Shown here: positions 60,401 through 64,000 of the stretch, piece by piece
How positions within the stretch are numbered: position 1 is the first letter of the stretch
How the letters are laid out: the number at the start of each line of letters is the position of its first letter
Assembly (NCBI GenBank): GCA_036023115.1
Contig: JAYKKT010000086.1
Coordinates: 17,003,501-17,067,500, forward strand
DNA from: Brasenia schreberi
Lineage: Eukaryota; Streptophyta; Magnoliopsida; Nymphaeales; Cabombaceae
Direction: 5' to 3'
Length of the DNA stretch: 64,000 bases
Program-made: the position numbers and the translations under genes
Notes under the pieces: generated by a model
The model's database searches: none
What the model was told of the DNA's origin: nothing
Seen by the model: the letters and a program-made list of their open reading frames with translations, nothing else

Positions 60401-60466
60401 GGAGGAGATGGAGAATAGTCGCTGGAAACCGCTTGTCCTCGCCGCTGTAGCAGCTCGCACTGCCAT
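21386..60466 (-). CDS. Small organelle-type RRM RNA-binding protein, four exons over 39 kb
   Basis: Single-RRM RNA-binding protein, probably imported into mitochondria or plastids. Minus-strand exons: 60,331-60,466 (136 nt), 47,789-47,857 (69), 47,590-47,696 (107), 21,386-21,454 (69). They total 381 nt, giving 126 residues plus TGA, and all three junctions agree in phase. Residues 1-40 are rich in Ala, Arg, Ser and Pro with few acidic residues, like a transit peptide. RNP2 is LFVSGL (42-47), RNP1 is KGFGFVKY (81-88), and the RRM closes with [15 protein letters not shown] (105-119). Introns: 12,473 bp (GC-AG), 92 bp and 26,135 bp. The first and third are packed with nested transposons. No stop or frameshift is seen, so the gene may still work. 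Its length and motifs fit small plant organelle RRM proteins (At3g08000-like, from memory). The only in-frame ATG upstream of the RRM is at 60,466. Confidence 0.88.
21563..21582. repeat. (CT)n microsatellite
   Basis: Ten CT units inside intron 3 of the RRM gene. Confidence 0.9.
21925..22480 (+). mobile_element. Old, decayed RTE LINE internal fragment
   Basis: Matches the linker between endonuclease and RT of the long copies (counterparts of CCAGGAGAAAGCTTAACCACC, GTGGCGAAAGATGTG and AAAACTAGTGAAACTTTAG) but is much more diverged. Both ends are missing, and hAT2 copy B abuts on the right. Confidence 0.75.
23325..23369 (-). mobile_element. Ultra-short RTE tail insertion (45 bp)
   Basis: Only the last part of the RTE 3' tail (CAACAACTAAGCCTTTTCCC read on plus) is present, flanked by TTAAATATTA at 23,315-23,324 and 23,370-23,379. 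It is a separate insertion event into hAT2 copy B. Confidence 0.8.
24286..25934 (-). mobile_element. RTE LINE copy d (5'-truncated)
   Basis: Minus-strand copy with the 3' tail at left and RT to about 25,934, truncated just before the linker. An RT reading frame is open over 25,170-25,757 (195 codons; [32 protein letters not shown]). No target duplication was found; the right side was probably lost when the hAT1 stub arrived or by deletion. Confidence 0.9.
25935..25974. mobile_element. hAT1 terminal stub
   Basis: About 40 bp ending GCTATAGCGTGCTATTGATAACATAG, identical in style to the right end of the full hAT1 at 47,145. Only one end is present. Confidence 0.65.
26290..27238 (+). repeat. Tandemly duplicated hAT2 5' region
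   Basis: Unit 1 (about 26,290-26,745) and unit 2 (about 26,775-27,238) each have GATACG-type repeats, then CCTTTTATAAAGGTCC (TATA-like), a CATCATCACTT-like stretch, GGTTATGGTATAGG and a GAACTTATGAAGTG segment before the ATG region. They are diverged copies, so this copy has two promoter-like ends in series. Confidence 0.75.
26366..26383 (+). promoter_or_regulatory. TATA-like box of hAT2 copy A, unit 1
   Basis: TTTTATAAAGGTCC just upstream of the presumed transposase leader. The same box recurs at about 26,850 in unit 2 and at about 54,095-54,110 (minus) in copy H. Confidence 0.5.
27229..32890 (+). pseudogene. hAT2 transposase relic, copy A
   Basis: N-terminal BED-finger text ([20 protein letters not shown] near 27,330) has lost its first Cys. 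Next come a decayed [21 protein letters not shown] segment (about 27,740), a DUF659-like DNA segment around [10 protein letters not shown] (about 28,085), and, after RTE copy b, the dimerisation segment (about 32,350-32,540) and an acidic tail (to 32,890). Stops and frameshifts are too many for function. Compared with copy H it is clearly older. Confidence 0.8.
28746..32016 (+). mobile_element. RTE-type LINE, copy b (full length, near-intact)
   Basis: 3,271 bp flanked by an exact 18-bp duplication (TAATAAATGTAATAAACA at 28,728-28,745 and 32,017-32,034) within hAT2 copy A. The ORF starts at the ATG at 28,861 and reads through the endonuclease ([26 protein letters not shown]) to a TGA at 29,707. 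Later breaks: indels near 29,780, 29,870 and 30,296, and a one-base loss near 31,010. RT includes [11 protein letters not shown] (about 31,215). The C-terminus ends [16 protein letters not shown] and stops inside the 3' tail. Intact relatives nick target DNA with the endonuclease and prime reverse transcription there. Confidence 0.95.
33341..33464 (-). mobile_element. RTE LINE 5' leader fragment only
   Basis: Minus-strand copy of the first ~120 bp of the RTE (from the conserved CGCCCATGTAAGG-type start to about the start codon) with no coding sequence after it. This is the opposite of the usual 5' truncation. Confidence 0.8.
33480..36960 (-). pseudogene. hAT3 transposase relic
   Basis: On the minus strand, a BED-finger-like segment ([20 protein letters not shown], about 36,860-36,920) is followed by acidic and charged text (about 36,580-36,830). 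Left of RTE copy e come a middle domain ([19 protein letters not shown], about 33,960-34,030) and a dimerisation-like stretch near 33,500-33,560. Stops are common. It is a diverged hAT family transposase, inactive. Confidence 0.65.
34159..36015 (-). mobile_element. RTE LINE copy e (internal deletion, endonuclease missing)
   Basis: 1,857 bp with an intact 3' tail at left and an intact 5' terminus at right, flanked by ACTTACCTCCTCAAAA (34,143-34,158) and ACTTAACTCCTCAAAA (36,016-36,031), 15 of 16 matching. The leader joins directly to the linker before RT near 35,960, which removes the endonuclease. RT text is present ([18 protein letters not shown]) with frameshifts. Confidence 0.9.
37481..37966 (+). 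mobile_element. hAT2 fragment D (plus strand)
   Basis: Plus-strand hAT2 middle region from the [13 protein letters not shown] segment to the [16 protein letters not shown] segment (IIDNR...NNYISLF in decayed form). It is bounded by hAT3 on the left and hAT2 copy E on the right, so it may be what remains of an earlier target. Confidence 0.7.
38812..38826 (+). promoter_or_regulatory. Probable TATA box of hAT1
   Basis: AATTATATAAAGGG about 1.4 kb upstream of the transposase ATG, with a transcribed-looking GC-rich leader between. Inference from position and consensus only. Confidence 0.5.
38892..38993 (+). repeat. GC-rich 31-32-bp tandem repeat (three units)
   Basis: Units begin CATCTCCAGYCGCTCCCGCC at 38,892, 38,923 and 38,955, with a partial fourth unit at 38,987. 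It lies just after the TATA-like box in the hAT1 leader and stands out from the AT-rich surroundings. Confidence 0.9.
40240..42879 (+). pseudogene. hAT1 transposase, broken
   Basis: From the ATG at 40,240: a Ser/Gly-rich start, a BED-finger-like region ([12 protein letters not shown] ... GITRYKDHL) whose Cys ligands are lost (FYTLYGH), a stop at 40,825, then the DUF659-type region ([20 protein letters not shown], about 41,015). ITDNAANY is changed to [10 protein letters not shown] after a stop near 41,201. The hAT dimerisation motif [10 protein letters not shown] (about 42,337-42,369) continues as IHTKKRNRL after a good GT-AG intron (42,370-42,468). An acidic tail follows. At least five stops or frame breaks; a domesticated gene is unlikely. 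Confidence 0.85.
43213..46855. repeat. Long foldback (near-palindrome), left arm split by RTE copy c
   Basis: With the RTE removed, about 350 bp form two arms of about 165-171 nt. The arms run AAGTTTGGACATTAAAG ... to TTCCTGAATTTGCTGGATA (ends 46,668), and TATCCAACAAATTCAGGAA (from 46,685) ... to CTTTAATGTCCGAACTT. The loop is about 16 nt. Outer parts contain small mismatches; GACGGACATATCAAAGGCAC is perfectly paired with its partner. This fits a foldback MITE or a young miRNA/siRNA hairpin locus. Confidence 0.9.
43263..46535 (+). mobile_element. RTE-type LINE, copy c (full length, mosaic)
   Basis: 3,273 bp flanked by an exact 18-bp duplication (AAAAGAAGATCATGAACT at 43,245-43,262 and 46,536-46,553). 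The endonuclease is open over 43,701-44,360. It carries the same stops as copy a (44,358-44,360 and 44,676-44,678) but the same frameshift as copy b in RT (near 45,525). RT has [12 protein letters not shown] short deletion near 46,492 removes the last codons, and a frame break near 46,280 alters the C-terminus. Confidence 0.95.
47216..47589. other. Unassigned intron DNA
   Basis: AT-rich sequence between the hAT2 copy E remnant and exon 3 of the RRM gene. No motif recognised. Confidence 0.5.
47590..47696 (-). CDS. RRM gene exon 3 (RNP1)
   Basis: Acceptor CTTGCAG and donor GTGAGA. It encodes [19 protein letters not shown] with the RNP1 octamer and the second RRM helix, and ends on a complete Lys codon. 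Confidence 0.92.
47697..47788 (-). other. RRM gene intron 2 (92 bp)
   Basis: Ordinary GT-AG intron with no insertion, in contrast to its 12.5-kb and 26.1-kb neighbours. Confidence 0.85.
47789..47857 (-). CDS. RRM gene exon 2
   Basis: Acceptor TTTTGCAG at its right edge and donor GTGTGT at its left. It encodes [20 protein letters not shown], the first helix and second strand of the RRM. Confidence 0.9.
48380..48421 (+). mobile_element. Ultra-short RTE tail insertion (42 bp)
   Basis: Carries CATCTAGTATGGGAAAAGGC plus GTT repeats, flanked by ATATGCATATT at 48,369-48,379 and 48,422-48,432. Only the 3' terminus of the LINE was inserted. Confidence 0.85.
48936..48978 (+). mobile_element. Ultra-short RTE tail insertion (43 bp)
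   Basis: Contains ACCCCGTCTAGTATGGGAAA and the GTT repeats, flanked by TATTTACATTTTTTTAATA (48,917-48,935) and TATTTATATTTTTTTAATA (48,979-48,997), 18 of 19 matching. It inserted into hAT2 copy F. Confidence 0.9.
50901..54217 (-). mobile_element. hAT2 copy H (complete, minus strand, nested in copy F)
   Basis: 3,317 bp with TIRs CAGTGTTGT and ACAACACTG and the flanking 8-mers AACGACAC (50,893-50,900) and AACGGCAC (54,218-54,225). It is the best-preserved hAT2 here. Both ends have clusters of CGTATCGTATCGTATCG-type motifs. A TATA-like CTTATAAAGGGTCC (minus, about 54,094-54,110) lies about 390 bp upstream of the transposase ATG. Confidence 0.92.
51599..53710 (-). pseudogene. hAT2 transposase, copy H (best preserved, several stops)
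   Basis: From the ATG at 53,710 ([16 protein letters not shown]): a BED-type finger ([20 protein letters not shown], first Cys changed to Tyr), a Ser/Gly-rich linker, [20 protein letters not shown] (about 53,160), IMADGWTDR (about 52,915), [20 protein letters not shown] (about 52,720) and a DUF659-type domain. Then come [12 protein letters not shown] (about 52,120), an intron near 51,845-51,890, and the dimerisation motif [19 protein letters not shown] (about 51,650-51,720). Stops fall near 53,477, 53,331, 52,928 and 52,430, so it is probably dead but recently so. Intact relatives act in the nucleus on TIR and subterminal motifs. Confidence 0.85.
55537..56194. other. Intron DNA with SINE-like scrap
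   Basis: No gene. At about 56,078-56,150 GCAGGGCTCTTACTAAGTC and GAGTTTCATTCTC resemble the SINE-like sequence at 5,085-5,205. Confidence 0.4.
56203..59440 (+). mobile_element. hAT2 copy G, non-autonomous, holds RTE copy f
   Basis: Flanked by GGTGAACC at 56,195-56,202 and 59,441-59,448. The left end ACTGTTATCCGTATC with GATACG motifs (to about 56,310) and the right end GATACGATACGCGTCAAAC are hAT2 termini. The transposase is almost all missing: only the acidic C-terminal tail (about 56,960-57,147, then 59,189-59,250) remains. About 600 bp (56,345-56,945) match no other hAT2 copy here. Confidence 0.75.
57148..59172 (-). mobile_element. RTE LINE copy f (5'-truncated, long open RT)
   Basis: 2,025 bp with an exact 16-bp duplication TATTTAGTTAATGATC (57,132-57,147 and 59,173-59,188) inside hAT2 copy G. 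The RT is open over 57,540-58,496 (318 codons, [24 protein letters not shown]) and retains the EKRGIPLTY text that copies b and c have lost. A stop lies near 58,536, and a break near 57,540 precedes the C-terminus. The endonuclease was never copied. Confidence 0.95.
59449..60330. other. Proximal part of RRM intron 1
   Basis: No recognised element. Purine-rich plus-strand DNA with short frames lacking family features. Confidence 0.4.
60331..60466 (-). CDS. RRM gene exon 1 (transit peptide and RNP2 start)
   Basis: It runs from the ATG at 60,466 to TCAG at 60,331. The next intron bases are GC (GCACTG), a non-canonical donor. The exon ends one base into the Gly codon of LFVSG, completed by GG at the start of exon 2. 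Confidence 0.85.
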
Positions 60467-60560
60467 CTCTCCCAAGAAAATCCCGGACACCCCCTCTCTC
60501 TGTCTCTCTAAACCTTCACTGGGGTTTTAAGAGTTGAATTACCTTTCCAGGAACTTCTGA
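60467..60560 (-). promoter_or_regulatory. Probable 5' UTR of the RRM gene
   Basis: On the minus strand, an AG-rich leader (GAGAGACAGAGAGAGG) lies directly upstream of the ATG at 60,466. No TATA box was recognised. Placement is by inference from the start codon. Confidence 0.4.
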
Positions 60561-60983
60561 CGTCGTAATTACAAAATTGGATAGCTAGTAGGTCAGTCAA
60601 CGGGTCAGACCTGCCTCGAATCAGGTTAGTCTAGGCCCAGACCCGAATGGACTGCTCAAAGCCTCAACCCTGGCTTGCGTCTGGATCCCATCTAGGATCC
60701 TAGAAAGCAGTACAAATGACCCCTTTTCAGTTATAGACATTGTCTCAGATCTCGGGTTGGACCTACTTTTTTCTAATAGTTGATAATGACCACGAACGAG
60801 CACGAGCACACCCCACACACACCACTGGGGAGAGAGAGAGACTATTATTAAAATACTTTATTTATTCAACAATATTATTTAGATAAAAGTTTATTGCATA
60901 AGCATGAGCCCTCCTGCACCAGCTTATATTCGCACTTCAAGGGGAAGTACGCCTTTGTTCTTTGAGCTTCTTGACTTGTGAGC
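60561..60983. other. Spacer between RRM gene and terpene synthase relic
   Basis: Promoter-side DNA of the RRM gene and 3' flank of the terpene synthase relic. A short AG repeat lies at about 60,831-60,840. No gene. Confidence 0.4.
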
Positions 60984-61629
60984 CTACGGCATCTGGAAGG
61001 GCACAGCAATCATAGTGTAGAGACGGTCCCTAGACTCGTGTTCAAGCATGCCAAACCCGTCTTCATACTCGTACATGCTCTGCGACATCCTCGCTATATC
61101 GATAACTACATCTGCGAAGGGGCGTGGCCAAGCCTGAGACGCCATCAATTCTCTGTTGAGCCTCCTCCATGCATCCCTCAGCATGTTACTTATGTGTTGC
61201 CGTGCTGCCTCTTCTGCTACCCTTGCTTCGTTCATGTAAATCTGGATCGATCTCGGTAGATTAATCCGACCTTCAATTTCAATATGGACAGAAATTAATT
61301 AGACGACATGATAAATTTACTCTCTCCGTGTGCATAATATACATACATAGAGAGAGAGGGAGAGATTAGATGCATACTGTTGATCTCTGGAGGTCTGCAG
61401 AGAGGCGGAAGATGGTTGATGACAAATGCATGATGTTGGACGATTCGAACTGCATGAGGCGTTGGATTGCTTGTTCCTCGATGTTTTGGGCCATTAAGAA
61501 GTAAGAGGGAACCAAGAAAGGAGCGGCCATAGAAGCGCGTACGTTCCTCATGTATTCCTCTAGCCTTGGCATTTGTCCACTGCGCATCCATCGTGTTTCC
61601 ACCAAATACGACCTAAACACACTTGTCCA
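60984..61629 (-). pseudogene. Terpene synthase 3' exons (TPS-b-like), remnant
   Basis: Terpene synthases cyclise prenyl diphosphates in plastids or cytosol. The penultimate exon (61,378-61,629) encodes SYLVETRWMRSGQMPRLEEY ... SSTIFRLSADLQRST after a TTTGCAG acceptor. The last exon (60,984 to about 61,270) encodes LPRSIQIYMNEARVAEEAAR ... DRLYTMIAVPFQMP and a stop. The order and text are those of the C-terminal alpha-domain of class I terpene synthases. Upstream exons with DDxxD are not found to the right, where an RTE fragment and a copia element begin. The (K)RGD-like text before the last exon is missing and the apparent splice phase does not match, so this is a broken 3' relic. Confidence 0.8.
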
Positions 61630-61763
61630 CTGCAAATATAAAATAAAATTGACAAATTATAATTATCTCTTCCATCATAGATAAATTTCTTCCTTCTTGA
61701 AAAGAGTTTAAGCATAGTATTAAGCATAAGGAGAATGAACTATGTCTTAAGCAACTTGTAAGT

Positions 61764-62040
61764 CATGGATTCTTTGTTTCCACATAGCCCTGTCATGTGT
61801 CATGCTAGCAGTTAACTCAATATGAACTATATTTCTTTCCAACACTTTGTGGTCATCCTCTTCCTCTTTTAACATTTTCACAATCTAATTTTTCATATCT
61901 TCTTACAGGAGAGTCATTGATCGTCTTTCTATATGTCCAAACCATCTTAAATGATTTTCTCTCATTTTATCCTCTATTTCTGGTACTCCCAATTATTTTC
62001 TAATAACCTTATTATGTATACGGTCTTTCCTTGTATGACA
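61764..62040 (-). mobile_element. RTE LINE internal/3' fragment, decayed
   Basis: Minus-strand match to the RTE C-terminal coding sequence, from the CATGGATTCTTTGTTTCCAC region to the GGTCTTTCCTTGTATGAC region. It lacks the GTT tail and several short internal segments. It borders the copia remnant. Confidence 0.8.
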
Positions 62041-64000
62041 TCTTAGACTTGAAGAAAAATATCATAAATAATATAATTCCAAGAAACCGACCACTCAAGA
62101 GAAGGTCCATTTTGTTGAGGGTGGAAAATCCAATAGGCCCTCAAATAAGCAAAATTGAGATTTTCACAAATCTCGTGGTAACAATGGAAGTGAATGTAAA
62201 CCGAAAAAAAGAAGAATGCTTCTATTGTGATAAATCCAATTACCATAAGAGAGAATATTTATTCTTAAAGAAGGAAAAGAATTTTTCTTTTCTAAAGAAA
62301 ATCTTTTAGCCGTCATATGTAAAATTAATATGGTTGAAGATGTTAAGTCATGATGGGTCGACTCAGGTGTTACATGTCATATTTATAAGAAAGTGTCTTT
62401 CTTCAAAACCTATGGAACCGTTTTATACATGGGCTATGCTTCAATAATCAAAATCAAAAGCAAACATACAATGAAGCTTAAATTTATATCAAGCAAGGTT
62501 TTGACTCTTTTGCATGCATTATATATACTCGATGTAAGGAAGAATTTAGTTTTTGTAATCTTATTTAATAAGTATGGGTTGAAGTGTTTGTTCGAGAATG
62601 ATAAGTTCATCTTATCTAAAGAAGATATGTTTGTTGGACAAGAATACTTATGTAACAACATGTTCAAGTCGAATATGATTAATGAGAATGTTTCTTCTGT
62701 TTATGTTGTTTCTTTTGATTTATAATATTAGCGATTAGGACATATTAATTTTAGGAAATTAAATGGCATGAGAAAATCAAATTTTCCTAGTAGGTCTCGA
62801 ACTATTGACAAATGTGCTATATGAATATTTATCAAAATAACAAAACTACATTTTAGAAGAGTGGAAAGGATTTCAAAAATCTTAGATCTTATACATTTTG
62901 TTGTATGTGACTTGCATTATCTGCCCACCATATGGTAAAAAATATTTCATTACCTTTATTAATGATTACTCTTGATGTTGTCATATATATTTAGTGCATT
63001 TTAAAGAAGAAGCATTAGAAAAAATTAAAGTTTTCAAAACCCAAGTAAAACTACAACATAAATCATATATTAAATGCCTAATAACAGACTAAGGAGAAGA
63101 ATATTATAATCCAAATTATTTTCAAATCATACACCAAATTGCTACAATAAAAGAGAGTGTTTGAAAGAAAAAATAGGTATTAATAAAACTAGTCAATGCC
63201 ATGTTATCTTACTTAGGTCTAGAGAACAATTTTTTTGAACTAATGATAATATATAGAGTTCAAAGCAAAAGGAGAAGAATGGTTAATACTTTTAGACCAG
63301 ACTTTTGTATGTTTTTAATAGAAGGAACCTGTGACTAGATAGTGGGTCTAGTATCATGTTGCTTCAATACTGAACACGATCCTCAAACATATGAAAAGGC
63401 TATGAAGCCTCTTGATGCTCCTTTTTGGGAAAAAGTAATACAAGAAATGATGAACTCAATAGTGAGAAATAAATCATAAAAGTTAATAGATGTCCCTGCT
63501 ATGCCTAAAGCTATATATTGTATGTAAATATTTTAAAAAATAAAAGTTAATGGTATTATTGATAAGTTTAAAGTAAGACTAATTGCTAAGAAGTTTACTA
63601 AAAAATAAAGAATTGATTATCTTGATACATATACTCTTGTAGTAAGGATAGCTGTCATCATAGTGTTTATACCACTTGTCTCTATTTTTAAGCTTGTCAT
63701 TGACCAAATGGATGTTAAAAATATACTTTTAAATAATCGTTTAGATGAAAAGGTGTATACGAAAAAAAACAAAGGGTTTGTTGTTCTCGGTTAGGAACAT
63801 AAAATATGTAAGTTAATTAAGTACCTTTATGATTTGAAGCAAGCCCCTAAGCAATGACACTAAAAGTTTGATTAAAGTTGTGTTTACAAATGAATATAAA
63901 ATAAATGAGTGATAAATGTGTTTATTCTAAATTTTATAATGAAAAATATGTTATTATTTATTTATATATAGATGATATACTCATCATTGATACTGATTTA
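62041..64000 (+). pseudogene. Ty1/copia retrotransposon remnant (gag-pol, runs off window)
   Basis: In order on the plus strand: a CCHC knuckle-like CFYCDKSNYHKREY (about 62,217; last Cys is Tyr), protease WVDSGVTCHI (about 62,355), a GAG-pre-integrase stretch (62,400-62,725), integrase text KYFITFINDYS (about 62,940), then RT text (FKVRLIAKKFTKK about 63,570; QMDVKNILLNN about 63,705; YLYIDDILIIDTDL at 63,957-63,998). The domain order integrase then RT marks Ty1/copia. Numerous stops and frameshifts; no LTR in view. The element continues past the right edge. Confidence 0.85.

Overview
This is a repeat-rich plant nuclear window. It has intron-split genes with GT-AG (and one GC-AG) junctions, an NB-LRR resistance-gene relic, a terpene synthase relic, Ty1/copia and Ty3/gypsy remnants, hAT transposons and plant-type RTE LINEs. 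A woody angiosperm is likely; I cannot name the species.

Layout. 1-1,000: decayed Ty3/gypsy pol on the minus strand. 2,523-5,028: NB-LRR pseudogene. 5,040-9,840: intergenic DNA with SINE-like pieces, AT microsatellites and an RTE fragment. 9,844-15,286: FYVE-domain gene with clean FYVE exons but a C-terminal exon that changes frame four times. 16,143-19,353: RTE copy a, with an exact 19-bp target duplication. 21,386-60,466 (minus): one small gene for an organelle-type RRM protein, whose four exons total 381 nt and splice in phase to a 126-residue protein. Its 12.5-kb intron 1 and 26.1-kb intron 3 hold nearly every transposon in the right two-thirds of the window. 60,984-61,629 (minus): last two exons of a terpene synthase. 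61,764-64,000: an RTE fragment, then a decayed Ty1/copia element that runs off the end.

Mobile DNA. Three hAT groups are seen. hAT1 has TIRs close to CTATGTTATCAATAGCG and many GCTATAGCG motifs. hAT2 has TIRs close to CAGTGTTGT and GATACG/CGTATC clusters. hAT3 is a divergent relative with hAT2-like ends. They are nested: hAT2 in hAT2 in hAT1 in intron 1, and RTE in foldback in hAT1 in hAT2 in intron 3. The RTE LINE is present as six long copies (a-f) and about eight fragments, some only about 40 bp yet flanked by target duplications. All long copies carry disabling changes.

Most notable: the 39-kb gene for a 126-aa protein; RTE copy c, which looks like a mosaic of the lineages of copies a and b; RTE copy e, which lost its endonuclease region by a microhomology join before it inserted; and a roughly 350-bp near-palindrome split by RTE copy c.
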